Assembly: GCA_036311285.1 (NCBI GenBank)
Contig: JAXJQF010000060.1
Coordinates: 1-21,772 of the forward strand
From: JAXJQF01 sp036311285
GTDB taxonomy: Bacteria; Pseudomonadota; Gammaproteobacteria; Enterobacterales; Succinivibrionaceae
Length of the DNA: 21,772 nt
Reading direction: 5' to 3'
Each line of letters opens with the position of its first letter. Position 1 is the first letter of the stretch. Of this stretch, positions 1 through 8,774 are shown in pieces. The notes under the pieces are model-generated. The model saw only the letters and a list, made by a program, of their open reading frames with translations, was not told the DNA's origin and did not search any database. The translations under genes were made by a program, and so were the position numbers.

Positions 1-56
1 GACTATGGTATACTAAATTGAAAGATTTTGCAATAAATGAAATTAAAAAACGTTGA
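1..56 (+). CDS. possible C-terminal tail of an upstream gene (partial)
   Basis: Codons starting at base 3 read LWYTKLKDFAINEIKKR and end at a TGA at 54-56. The composition (Trp, Tyr, an alternating Lys/hydrophobic end) is compatible with the end of a real protein, but 17 residues cannot identify a family and an open frame this short can occur by chance. No hairpin with a T-run follows, so if real its terminator is not evident. Confidence 0.3.
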   Translation, partial: LWYTKLKDFAINEIKKR

Positions 57-353
57 TAAAATAAGGAGTTAAACATTAAAATTTAGAAAAAGTAAAAATA
101 CTTTCTAATTAGATACTAGAGTGACGGGAGTTTGGGTTATATATAGTATGTTCTTTTGTACATTTTGATCATAATAGCAAAAAATGATACTTGTTTAGAT
201 TGTAATAATAAAAAATGTTATTATGAAAAAGGTTATTTTATTTTTTATAAAAACATACTTTATTGTAATTTAATAGTATAACGAACTGTAAAAATATAAT
301 AATTAGAATAAAAATTATAAAAAAGACAATAGTAGATTAATAGGATTCGAGTA
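57..353. other. AT-rich leader upstream of the cyclase gene
   Basis: No convincing gene is seen in these 297 bases. A TATAAT lies at 295-300 and a TATAAC at 277-282, but neither has a recognisable -35 element at normal spacing. The cyclase promoter is probably here but cannot be placed. A short GTG frame at 121 (15 codons) has no ribosome site and is not called. Confidence 0.4.
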
Positions 354-3300
354 GTGTCAAAATATATAAGGAATACATTAGAACAGTGTTATAAACAAGT
401 ACGTACCTATGGTGGTGTACATTTGTTTATGGTTTCTTGCTCAGAACAGGGGGAAATTCAATCTGATGTTGACCAAATATGTAAATATGACCAAACCTAT
501 AGACATTTAATCAAAGAAAATAATGTAATTCGTATCAATTTAAAGGAAGAAGATTATTATTCTCCTTTGGTTCCAATTTTATATATTATTTATGAAATTC
601 AGCATAGAAATGGATTAAGTAAAACGCATCTTGTAGATGTGTTAAAACTCTCTCCTTTTGAGAGAAATTTCGTGAATACAATATTAAGTAATGAAAGCTT
701 AATTAAAAATAATTACTTTTTACCTGCTGATATCGATTATCTTGAAAATCGTTTAAAGAAGCATTTAATTGATTATTTAAATCACTTATTAAGTGAAAGA
801 AATCCTTATATAATTATTGTTACAAACTTGCAATATAGCGGGAACACTTCTATTAACTTTATGATTGATTATTTTCAGAATCAAATGATTGATAATTCTG
901 AAAGAAAATCTAGTGCTTTTTTTGCAAGCAGTAACAGTTATAATTTTGTTGATAGTAAAGAATCTGAACGAAAGAATAATAATTTATTCTCAAATTACAA
1001 GAGTCGTAATGTTTATAATTCTCAACCTAAAAAGGAAATAGAATTAAGAAATCAACCTAATGCACTATTTGTAATGGGGGTTAATAATTTAGCTGAATTA
1101 GCTCATGGTTCAAATTGGTTTGATTTTGAAAGTAGATTTGAAAGATTTGCAAGTTTTGCAACATCTAATAATATCGTTCCAGAAGAGTATAAGACATCTT
1201 ATTGGCATAAAAAACCATATCAAGCGAAAGAAATTAATAATGCAGATGATTTAATTAATGTTACCTTAAATCTTCTTAATTTCTTTTGTTATGAAGAAGC
1301 AATTCATATAATTCAAAAATATTTTACTATTGTTTCTGCTGATGGTGGGTATGATAAAGGTTTAGAAGGAAAAGAACCTGTTATCTATAATATTTTAGGT
1401 CGCGCATTTTTATATTCAAAGCAATATGAAGATGCTTTAGTAGCATTTGACCAGATGTATGAAAAGGCTCAATATATAAATGATCGTGATAGCGCTTGTC
1501 GAGCATATATTGAGTTAGCATATACCCATATCTTTAGATCTGATTTTGAATCTGTACTTCACTTTGCTGAAATGGCGTCACATTTAGGTGAAGTTAGTAT
1601 GAATTTACGTTTAGTTGCAATTGCAAACTTTTGTCTATTCGTTGCTTATGATAGAACAAATATGCAATTTGATGTTAAACGTCTTAAACTTCTAGAACAA
1701 AATTTAAAAGATAAAAAGTTAAGTAAAGAATTAACTTATGTTTTAAGAAACTCTTTTGCTCAAACAGCAAATGATAAAAATATTAGCAAGGATAAAGCGT
1801 TAGAGGATTGCGAAAACGCGATTGCTATTGCAAAGCATTTAGGTATTAAGCACGAATTAGCGGCTGCTTATCATTGCTTAGGCATTGTTTTGTTAAGTCA
1901 AAAGAATGACCAAGGAGCTTTAGAGTCTTTTAAATTTAGTGAAGATTTGTTTAATGAAATTGATGTAAAGTCAGAATTAACAAAGACTTATAATTCTATC
2001 GGTTTCTTACATTTTCAATTAGAAAATTTTAAATCAGCTAATGAGTACTATGTTAAGGCATTAAATAGATCGGTTACCTATGGTGATTTCTCTGAAATTT
2101 CTATTACCTTGTATAATTTAGCTGAAATAGATATTTCATGCGGTTTCTTTAAAGAAGCTCTTCATACTTTAGATGTATTACAGGATGTTATGTCTATTAG
2201 AGGAATTTCAGTAATTCCATTCCATAATTTACATGACATATTATTAAATAAAGCACTAATTTATTTATTCTTAGGTGAAGTTAATTACGCTGAACAAATG
2301 GTTAAGCGTAGTGAGTTCTTATCGGTTTCTTTAACACTTGAAAATAACGAAGCGTTCTTAATGCTTCTCGTTAAGACACTTATTGCTAAATACTATGTAA
2401 ATAGAAAGCAAGCCATTGATAACATGGAAAAAGTGACAGCTATGGTTAAAGATGATAGGGGAATTATCACTAATAGATTAAAGGTTCTTTATTATTTAAT
2501 AAAAATAATGGTTTGTTATAGTTTCGGTTTATACGAAGAACGTTATCGTTGCTTTAGAGAATCGCTTGAATTTGTAAGCATCAATAAGCTTATAACAAGT
2601 GAAAAACTATTAAAACAGTTATGGCAAAATCCTGTTTCAATTTCATATGAAGTAATTGAAAACTTTGTGGTTCCTATTAAGGAATTAAGTCAAATTATTC
2701 CGTTAGTTGAACAAGAGCGTAAGGTTAATATCCTATGGAAACAAGTTCATGAAATGAGACTTATTTCCATCCTTCATAGCTTTGGTTTAAGTGTAAAGAA
2801 TTATGAACAGTTAGCATCTGAAACTCTTAGATTATTATCAGCTCACTTTAGTATTAACGGGGGAATGATCTATTTTATTAATAATGAAGAGGATGCTGAA
2901 GAACCTACAACTTTAATTCATCAATTTAATTCATCAACTGTATATACAGATTTTAATTATAAAGTAGCCAAATCATTTATTAACAAAAACATTTCTAAGA
3001 CTTTATTAGATTTTACAAATGTAACTATTGGGGATAATGTTTTATATAAGGTTATGATCTTCCCATTGATGGATCGTTCTAACTTATTTGCGCAACTTTT
3101 ATTGTTTACATTTGAATCTAAATCTAGCACATTGTTAGCTAGCCAAATAGATTCAATTAGTTTTATTACGCAACAGTTATCGAGCCAATTGATTATGATG
3201 AGTCAGCGTAATAAGTTAATTCAAGTAAGTACAACAGATATGTTAACTGGGCTTTATAATCGTATGGAATTTAATAACCTTATGAATGAAGCTATCAGTG

Positions 3301-3806
3301 AGTTAAAGCCTAATGAAAACATAGCTTTAGGATTTGTGGACTTAGATAACTTTAAGTATTATAACGATAATCTAGGTCACGACATTGGTGATAAGCTATT
3401 GGTATGGTTTGCAGAGTTGTTATTAAATTATAAGGAAGAACGCGATATCGCTTGTCGTTGGGGTGGGGACGAGTTCTTGCTTCTTATGAAGAACTGCGAC
3501 GCTCAAGAAGCAGAAATTCGCATGCAAAAAATTCTAGATACATTGAAGTCAAAGCTTGGCTATAAGAAAGAAATCGAAGAGTTTTTAGGTCGCCCGGTGA
3601 ATAATTTGCCAGAAAAATATTATTTGGCATGCTCTATAGGGGTTATGGATAGCTCAACATTACCTCGTCCATTCAAGGATTCTGATTTGTTGAATCATGC
3701 AGATAAGGCGTTATATGAAGTTAAGAGAACAGGTAAAGGACGTGTTCTTAACTATGAAAATATGACACATGAAGCAGATGACCAAATAATGGAATCTAAT
3801 CGTTAG
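354..3806 (+). CDS. Large cytoplasmic diguanylate cyclase: degenerate STAND-like ATPase, TPR, GAF, GGDEF
   Basis: Predicted to make cyclic di-GMP from two GTP. The C-terminal GGDEF domain (about 955-1135) opens with D962 in the DxLTxLxNR motif, has metal-binding D996 in FVDLDNF, and an intact RWGGDEF with GGDEF at 1037-1041, so it should be active. The Arg of the RxxD inhibitory site is replaced (EERD, 1028-1031). TPR-type helical repeats cover roughly 340-660, for example around 503 and 542, and a GAF-like domain lies around 800-940. The first 300 residues resemble a worn STAND/AAA ATPase module: a beta strand plus a loop at 27-37 where a P-loop would sit but without GKT/S, and at 151-175 a strand followed by NLQYSGNTS where Walker B proteins have DDLHWADPSS. 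There are no membrane segments, so it senses cytoplasmic signals or partners. The start is GTG with AGGA at 342-345; an in-frame stop lies at 333. Family role is firm; the STAND assignment is inference. Confidence 0.88.
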   Translation: MSKYIRNTLEQCYKQVRTYGGVHLFMVSCSEQGEIQSDVDQICKYDQTYRHLIKENNVIRINLKEEDYYSPLVPILYIIYEIQHRNGLSKTHLVDVLKLSPFERNFVNTILSNESLIKNNYFLPADIDYLENRLKKHLIDYLNHLLSERNPYIIIVTNLQYSGNTSINFMIDYFQNQMIDNSERKSSAFFASSNSYNFVDSKESERKNNNLFSNYKSRNVYNSQPKKEIELRNQPNALFVMGVNNLAELAHGSNWFDFESRFERFASFATSNNIVPEEYKTSYWHKKPYQAKEINNADDLINVTLNLLNFFCYEEAIHIIQKYFTIVSADGGYDKGLEGKEPVIYNILGRAFLYSKQYEDALVAFDQMYEKAQYINDRDSACRAYIELAYTHIFRSDFESVLHFAEMASHLGEVSMNLRLVAIANFCLFVAYDRTNMQFDVKRLKLLEQNLKDKKLSKELTYVLRNSFAQTANDKNISKDKALEDCENAIAIAKHLGIKHELAAAYHCLGIVLLSQKNDQGALESFKFSEDLFNEIDVKSELTKTYNSIGFLHFQLENFKSANEYYVKALNRSVTYGDFSEISITLYNLAEIDISCGFFKEALHTLDVLQDVMSIRGISVIPFHNLHDILLNKALIYLFLGEVNYAEQMVKRSEFLSVSLTLENNEAFLMLLVKTLIAKYYVNRKQAIDNMEKVTAMVKDDRGIITNRLKVLYYLIKIMVCYSFGLYEERYRCFRESLEFVSINKLITSEKLLKQLWQNPVSISYEVIENFVVPIKELSQIIPLVEQERKVNILWKQVHEMRLISILHSFGLSVKNYEQLASETLRLLSAHFSINGGMIYFINNEEDAEEPTTLIHQFNSSTVYTDFNYKVAKSFINKNISKTLLDFTNVTIGDNVLYKVMIFPLMDRSNLFAQLLLFTFESKSSTLLASQIDSISFITQQLSSQLIMMSQRNKLIQVSTTDMLTGLYNRMEFNNLMNEAISELKPNENIALGFVDLDNFKYYNDNLGHDIGDKLLVWFAELLLNYKEERDIACRWGGDEFLLLMKNCDAQEAEIRMQKILDTLKSKLGYKKEIEEFLGRPVNNLPEKYYLACSIGVMDSSTLPRPFKDSDLLNHADKALYEVKRTGKGRVLNYENMTHEADDQIMESNR

Positions 3807-3827
3807 ACGTTGTTTATAAAGATTTGT

Positions 3828-3861
3828 AACATATGCCCAATTTACTAGGGCATATGTTTTT
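3828..3861 (+). terminator. Rho-independent terminator after the cyclase gene
   Basis: Perfect 11-bp inverted repeat (AACATATGCCC at 3828-3838, complement at 3848-3858) with a 9-base loop, followed by a short T-run to 3861. It lies 22 bases after the cyclase stop and between two convergent genes. The T-run favours plus-strand termination; the minus-strand side lacks a clear one. Confidence 0.75.
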
Positions 3862-3883
3862 ATGTGGCTATTTATTTGAACTG

Positions 3884-4303
3884 TTATTTTATAACTTCAA
3901 ATAATTTGAATTCAGTTAAATTAAATTTATTATCTTCGTTTCTTTTAAGTTTACATACAAAACTTAGTTTCTTTTCATCAGAGGTCGCTTTTCCTACTAC
4001 ACTGTATTTTTGTTCTTCCTTTTCACTTAAAGGTACACGGCGATCAGTGATTTCTAGTTTATATCCTTTTCCAAATCTTACTGTTGATACTTTTAGACAA
4101 TAATCTTCAACATATTTAATGTGTTTGTCTTTTTTATAAGCTTCAGCCTGTTTCTCTTTATCTATTTTATTTGTTTCAGCTGCTACTGGTTTTTGTTCTT
4201 CTTTGTTTAGAAATGGAATAGCATATAAGTTTGATGATAATAATGTAAGTAAACCAAGAGTTAATGCTTTAGCTAGTATGCTGTTATAAATCTTATTCTT
4301 CAT
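3884..4303 (-). CDS. small secreted protein of unknown function, coupled to mfd
   Basis: A 139-residue protein with a typical Sec signal peptide: basic MKNK, hydrophobic core at about 13-24, and a likely cleavage after NLYA (residue 28). There is no lipobox Cys. The mature part is highly charged, with a Lys/Glu-rich stretch at 33-62 followed by a region of probable beta strands. C69 and C117 are the only cysteines and could form a periplasmic disulfide. Its ATG lies inside the end of mfd, overlapping by 11 bases in another frame, so it is probably translated from the mfd mRNA by coupling. I do not recognise a family, and coupling to a repair gene does not itself indicate a repair role, since the product is exported. 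Confidence 0.75.
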   Translation of the reverse strand: MKNKIYNSILAKALTLGLLTLLSSNLYAIPFLNKEEQKPVAAETNKIDKEKQAEAYKKDKHIKYVEDYCLKVSTVRFGKGYKLEITDRRVPLSEKEEQKYSVVGKATSDEKKLSFVCKLKRNEDNKFNLTEFKLFEVIK

Positions 4304-7300
4304 AATTTGCGTTCATATCCTCTAGTAATTCTCTAATAAATTCTAATCTTTGAATTGGTTTTTCTTTTTGTATGTTGATTTTAATTTTGGTCGGACCATC
4401 TAACTTGTAGATATCAGAATGTTCTAGTATTAGTCCTGTTAAAAATTCAAATTTTACATGTACTTTATTTCCAAACTGAATTGAACCATAACGATTATTA
4501 AGGTTAATAGTTTCTATACCTAAACGTGTTGCTACTAGTTTTAGTTCTGCAATTTTTATGAGGTTAGAAGATTCTTCGGGAAGCTTTCCGAATCTATCGA
4601 TAAGTTCAGATTTAAAGTCACTAATCTCTTGTTTGTTTTGACAACTTGATAGTTTCTTATACAAAGATAATCTTGTGTTAATATCCCTAACGTAATTACT
4701 TGGAAGTAATGCAGAAAGAGATAAATCAATTAAGATTTCTTTTTTACTCATGTTATCAAGGTTTAGCTCTTCGCCGTTCTTTAATGCTTCTACTGCATTT
4801 TCAAGCATATCCATATATAGACTAAAGCCAATACTTTCTATTTGTCCTGATTGTTCTGCTCCTAAGATTTCGCCTGCACCTCTAATTTCCATATCGTGAG
4901 TTGCAAGAATAAATCCAGATCCTAAATCTTCTAATGAAGATATAGCTTGTAATCTCTTTTTAGTATTTTCAGCAAGAGTACTTGGTGGAGGAGTTAGAAG
5001 ATATGCATAGGCCTGGTGGTGGGATCTACCAACACGTCCTCTAAGTTGGTGCATTTGAGCAAGGCCTAATTTATCAGCTCTATTCATAATAATAGTGTTA
5101 GCAGTTGGGACATCGATACCTGTTTCTATAATTGTAGAACAAATCAGTAGATTAATTTTTTTATTATAAAAGTCATGCATGATGTTAGCTAATTGTTTTT
5201 CTGGTAATTGGGCATGAGCAACTGCAATTTTAGCTTCAGGAATAAGTTTTGTTAACTCCTCGGATATCTTGTCAATACTATCTACGTCATTGTGTAAGAA
5301 ATAGGTTTGTCCTCCTCGTTTTAATTCACGAAGAATAGCTTCTCTTATAATACTATCATCGTACTCATATACAAATGTTTTGATAGAAAGTCGTTTAGCT
5401 GGAGGAGTTGCAATGATTGAAAGGTCTCTAATCCCATTCATAGCCATGTTTAATGTTCTAGGAATTGGGGTTGCTGTCATTGTTAGAATATCAATATTAG
5501 CTCTTAATTCTTTAATTCTTTCTTTTTGGGTGACACCGAAACGGTGTTCTTCATCTACAATTAAAAGTCCTAGATTGTTGAATTTAAAAGTTTTGTTTAA
5601 AAGTTTATGGGTTCCAATAATGATATCAATCTTTCCGTTTTCGACATCGCTTTTTATTTGGTTTTGTTCTTTTGTTGATTTAAATCGACTAATACAAGCA
5701 ACGTTTATTGCAGTGTTTGCAAAGCGTTCTTTGAAGTTATCATAATGTTGATCGGCAAGTAAGGTTGTTGGTACTAATAATGCTACTTGTTTTCCATTAG
5801 AAGCTGCAACGAATGATGCTCTTAAAGCTACTTCTGTTTTTCCAAATCCTACATCTCCGCAAATTAGACGGTCCATAGGTTTTATTGTTTTCATATCATG
5901 CAAAACTGCATTGATTGCTTTTTCTTGATCTTCTGTTGTTTGGTAACCAAACCCTGAACAGAATTTAATATATTCCTCTTCATCTATAGTGTATCTAAAA
6001 CCACTCTTTACAGAACGATTAGCGTAAATTTCAAGTAAGGATGCAGCGATATCTTTAATTTTATTTGCAGCTTTATTTCTAGCTTTCTTCCATGCATCAG
6101 TTCCGAGCTTTGTTAATTTAACATCATCAACACCAGTATATCTTGATAATAGGTGTAAGCTGCTGATAGGGATATACATTTTGATATCATTTGCAAACAT
6201 TAGAGTAACATATTCACTTTGGTAATCATCAACCTTTAGAACTTCTAATCCTTTATATTCAGCAATACCATGGTTTTCATGTACAACGTGTTCCCCAGGT
6301 TTTAGTTCTGCTAGGTTTTTTATAATTGCATCAGGTGAAATTGTTTTTGAGTTCTTCTTTTTTCGTCTACTAATGTATGTATAACCTAATATTTCATTTT
6401 CTGTAATAAACGCTAAAGAATCGTTAATAATTGCACCTTTTGCAATAGGAGTGATAATAATGCCTAATTTGTCATTGCTATTGATAAATTCTGTAATTGA
6501 ATTAAAGCTACTTATTTGTAAATCTTTATGGAGCATTTCAATTAAGATAGCTTTACGTCCTTCGCTTGGCGTAGATATTAGAATCTTTCCTTTAAAGCTA
6601 TTTACAAAATTAATAATGTTTTGATTAGGATTTGGTAGGGTGTTGTTTATAGCTAAGGACGGTAATTCTTGGTTCTTACCTTTTATACATGTTGTTGGAG
6701 CATCTACATTATTTGCGTAAATACTTATTTGCTTGAGTTTTTTAAATTCGTGTAATAGTTCATCAACTTCTAGGTAAAGTTCTTTTGGAGGAAGGCTTGG
6801 ATGTAGTGGATTAGCTACATGATAATTTGCTCTAGTTACAACATCACTAAAGAACTCTGTTGCTTTTTCCTTAATACTTTCTAATGTGATTAGAGTGGTG
6901 TCAGGGAGTAGGTAATTAAATAGAGTATTTGTTTTTTCAAAGAATAAAGGTAGGTAATATTCAATCCCCGCAGGTATTACTTTTTTGCTAATTTGCTGAT
7001 AAATGTTATGTAGACTAATATCTCCTGGTTTGAAGTATTCACGGTATTTTCTTCTAAATCTGTCAATTGCTAAATCATCTACTGGAAATTCATGAGCTGG
7101 AAGTAATCTTATTTCATCAACTTTTGAAATAGACCGTTGAGTATCTAGGTCAAAGATACTAATTGATTCAATTTCATCGTCAAAGAAATCTATTCTATAA
7201 GGGACATTACTTCCCATAGGAAATAGATCAATGATTTCACCACGGGATGCAAATTCTCCATGCTCTAATACAAGCTTTGCATTTAAGTAACCTGATTCTA

Positions 7301-7739
7301 TTAGTTTTTCTTTAAATTTAGCAATATTTACATTTTCTCCCTTTTTAAGAACTATTGCTTGAGAATTAACGTAGGTTGTTGGTGCTAGTCTTCCCATAAT
7401 AGTGTTAACTGAAATTATTAGTATGCTATTAGGTATTGATTTAATTCTTGATAATATTTCTAATCTTTTTGAGATAATGTCTTGATACGGAGAGAATGTA
7501 TCATAAGGCAAGGTTTCCCAATCTGGAAATAGTAAGACATTATTATTTGGTAAAAGATACTTTAGTTCTTCCTCTAAAGTTAAAGCTTCGTTGGCATTAG
7601 TTGTAACAATTAAATAAGGAGTTGGATTGCTCTTTATTATTTCACTTATTGATAAAGATACACCTGCGCCAAGAAGATCCTTTACCTTGGTTTTATGATT
7701 AGTTGAAATATTTTCAATAAATTTAAAATAGTTTTGCAT
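4293..7739 (-). CDS. mfd: Transcription-repair coupling factor Mfd
   Basis: Removes RNA polymerase stalled at DNA lesions and recruits UvrA for nucleotide excision repair. At 1148 residues it matches the E. coli length, and many stretches are near-identical in pattern. The N-terminal UvrB-homology part includes WETLPYDTFSPYQDIISKRL (about 74-93). The RNA polymerase-interacting CarD-like domain starts around 480 (PGEHVVHENHGIAEYKG). The RecG-type translocase has Walker A GDVGFGKTEVA (from 628), DEEH box at 729-732, TPIPRTLNMA, and motif VI LRGRVGRS (899-906). The C-terminal TRCF domain occupies roughly 1000-1110. No good ribosome site precedes the ATG, but the N-terminus aligns well with known Mfd proteins. 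It is transcribed away from tcdA and is followed by an overlapping secreted-protein gene. Identity is essentially certain. Confidence 0.98.
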   Translation of the reverse strand: MQNYFKFIENISTNHKTKVKDLLGAGVSLSISEIIKSNPTPYLIVTTNANEALTLEEELKYLLPNNNVLLFPDWETLPYDTFSPYQDIISKRLEILSRIKSIPNSILIISVNTIMGRLAPTTYVNSQAIVLKKGENVNIAKFKEKLIESGYLNAKLVLEHGEFASRGEIIDLFPMGSNVPYRIDFFDDEIESISIFDLDTQRSISKVDEIRLLPAHEFPVDDLAIDRFRRKYREYFKPGDISLHNIYQQISKKVIPAGIEYYLPLFFEKTNTLFNYLLPDTTLITLESIKEKATEFFSDVVTRANYHVANPLHPSLPPKELYLEVDELLHEFKKLKQISIYANNVDAPTTCIKGKNQELPSLAINNTLPNPNQNIINFVNSFKGKILISTPSEGRKAILIEMLHKDLQISSFNSITEFINSNDKLGIIITPIAKGAIINDSLAFITENEILGYTYISRRKKKNSKTISPDAIIKNLAELKPGEHVVHENHGIAEYKGLEVLKVDDYQSEYVTLMFANDIKMYIPISSLHLLSRYTGVDDVKLTKLGTDAWKKARNKAANKIKDIAASLLEIYANRSVKSGFRYTIDEEEYIKFCSGFGYQTTEDQEKAINAVLHDMKTIKPMDRLICGDVGFGKTEVALRASFVAASNGKQVALLVPTTLLADQHYDNFKERFANTAINVACISRFKSTKEQNQIKSDVENGKIDIIIGTHKLLNKTFKFNNLGLLIVDEEHRFGVTQKERIKELRANIDILTMTATPIPRTLNMAMNGIRDLSIIATPPAKRLSIKTFVYEYDDSIIREAILRELKRGGQTYFLHNDVDSIDKISEELTKLIPEAKIAVAHAQLPEKQLANIMHDFYNKKINLLICSTIIETGIDVPTANTIIMNRADKLGLAQMHQLRGRVGRSHHQAYAYLLTPPPSTLAENTKKRLQAISSLEDLGSGFILATHDMEIRGAGEILGAEQSGQIESIGFSLYMDMLENAVEALKNGEELNLDNMSKKEILIDLSLSALLPSNYVRDINTRLSLYKKLSSCQNKQEISDFKSELIDRFGKLPEESSNLIKIAELKLVATRLGIETINLNNRYGSIQFGNKVHVKFEFLTGLILEHSDIYKLDGPTKIKINIQKEKPIQRLEFIRELLEDMNANYEE

Positions 7740-7759
7740 AGCTTATTGGAAGAAAGTTA

Positions 7760-7786
7760 ATTATATAATGATGGCAATTTTATCAA
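7760..7786 (-). promoter_or_regulatory. candidate mfd promoter
   Basis: On the minus strand, TTGATA (7786-7781) and a perfect TATAAT (7765-7760) are separated by 15 bases, about 20 bases before the mfd start codon. The elements are good but the spacer is two bases shorter than optimal, so this is a tentative call. Confidence 0.35.
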
Positions 7787-7912
7787 TTTTTACTTATTTA
7801 TTAAACCTTTTAATAAGACATGTCAGATGTCTTTAGTTAATGAAAGGAATAATTCTTGAGTAAGCATACACATGTATTTAATTGTTGATAGCTTACTTTG
7901 TATTAATTTTTT

Positions 7913-7921
7913 TGTTATTAT
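7913..7921 (+). promoter_or_regulatory. candidate extended -10 for tcdA
   Basis: TGTTATTAT fits the extended -10 pattern TGnTATAAT with one mismatch, 35 bases before the tcdA ATG. No clear -35 element lies at 17 bases. Confidence 0.3.
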
Positions 7922-7956
7922 GCTTTAAGTTTTCTTATCAATTCTAGGTTTATAAA

Positions 7957-8649
7957 ATGAATAATCAATTTAATAGAACGTCTTTAGTAATCGGGACTGA
8001 AGGTGTAGATATTTTGAAACGCTCTCATGTATGTGTTTTTGGTATAGGTGGTGTAGGCGGTCATTGTATCGAGGCATTAGCTAGAGTAGGAATTGGGAAG
8101 TTAACAATTGTGGATAAGGATGTAGTTGATGTAACTAATATCAATAGACAAATCATTGCTTTACATAGTACGTTAGGTCAAAGAAAGACTGATGTTATGA
8201 AAGCAAGGCTTCTTGACATCAATAAAGACCTAGAAATTATAAGTCTTTGTGATACCTATACAATACATAACTCAAATGATTATGACATGTCAAAGTTTGA
8301 CTATGTTGTAGATGCTATTGATATGATTTCATCTAAGATTGAACTTATAAAGAGATGTAATGAGACCAAGACTCCTATAATTTCTTGTATGGGGACAGGC
8401 AATAAACTTAATCCAACAATGCTTGAAATCTCAGATATAAATAAAACCAGCGTATGTCCTTTGGCAAGAGTGGTAAGGAGACAATTAAAAGAACTAGGAA
8501 TAAAAAAATTAAAGGTTCTTTATTCTAAAGAATCTCCAAGGCATTCTGATAACGAAGACAAAAGCGTTATTGGTAGTGTTTCTTTTGTACCATCAGTAGC
8601 AGGTTTGATAATAGCAAGCGAAGTAGTTAAGGATTTAATAAATATATAA
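7957..8649 (+). CDS. tcdA: tRNA threonylcarbamoyladenosine dehydratase (TcdA/YgdL, ThiF/E1 family)
   Basis: An E1-like enzyme that uses ATP to adenylate and cyclise the t6A base at position 37 of ANN-decoding tRNAs, giving ct6A. The nucleotide-binding GIGGVG is at 29-34, and D53 with NINRQ (61-65) forms the conserved ThiF/MoeB adenylation site. VDAIDMISSK matches the family acidic motif. At 230 residues it is clearly shorter than E. coli TcdA (268). The central and C-terminal sequence (TSVCPLARVVRRQLKELGI, SVSFVPSVAGLI) has the form I know from Clostridia rather than Enterobacteria, which suggests lateral transfer. The ATG at 7957 has only a weak AGG (7946-7948) upstream. The gene stands alone between the mfd promoter region and its own terminator. 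Function is inferred from family; confidence in the family is high. Confidence 0.9.
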   Translation: MNNQFNRTSLVIGTEGVDILKRSHVCVFGIGGVGGHCIEALARVGIGKLTIVDKDVVDVTNINRQIIALHSTLGQRKTDVMKARLLDINKDLEIISLCDTYTIHNSNDYDMSKFDYVVDAIDMISSKIELIKRCNETKTPIISCMGTGNKLNPTMLEISDINKTSVCPLARVVRRQLKELGIKKLKVLYSKESPRHSDNEDKSVIGSVSFVPSVAGLIIASEVVKDLINI

Positions 8650-8746
8650 ATTTTAAAAATGTAAAATATAGTTTGATAAATAAAAAATTGTATACACTTG
8701 AAGGAAAAGTTATACAAAAAAATTATTAATTATTTAAAAAAAATTT

Positions 8747-8774
8747 ATCACCAATACATATTGGTGATTTTTTT
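8747..8774 (+). terminator. Strong terminator after tcdA
   Basis: Perfect 9-bp stem ATCACCAAT/ATTGGTGAT around a 4-base loop, followed by seven T. An A-run precedes the left arm, so it could also stop minus-strand transcription, though no minus-strand gene ends here. Confidence 0.85.

Noticed and set aside
121..168. GTG-started 15-codon frame in the left leader
   Set aside because: No ribosome site and within chance expectation.
3864..4103. 79-codon plus-strand frame after the cyclase terminator
   Set aside because: Overlaps the secreted-protein gene on the other strand, which has a signal peptide and coupling to mfd; this frame has neither context nor ribosome site.
5380..5745. 121-codon plus-strand frame inside mfd
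   Set aside because: It lies wholly antisense to the conserved helicase core of mfd and has no recognisable domain or ribosome site.
7815..7833. AAGACAT/ATGTCTT hairpin between mfd and tcdA
   Set aside because: Only 7 bp, no T-run, and no gene ends here; insufficient for a terminator or operator call.
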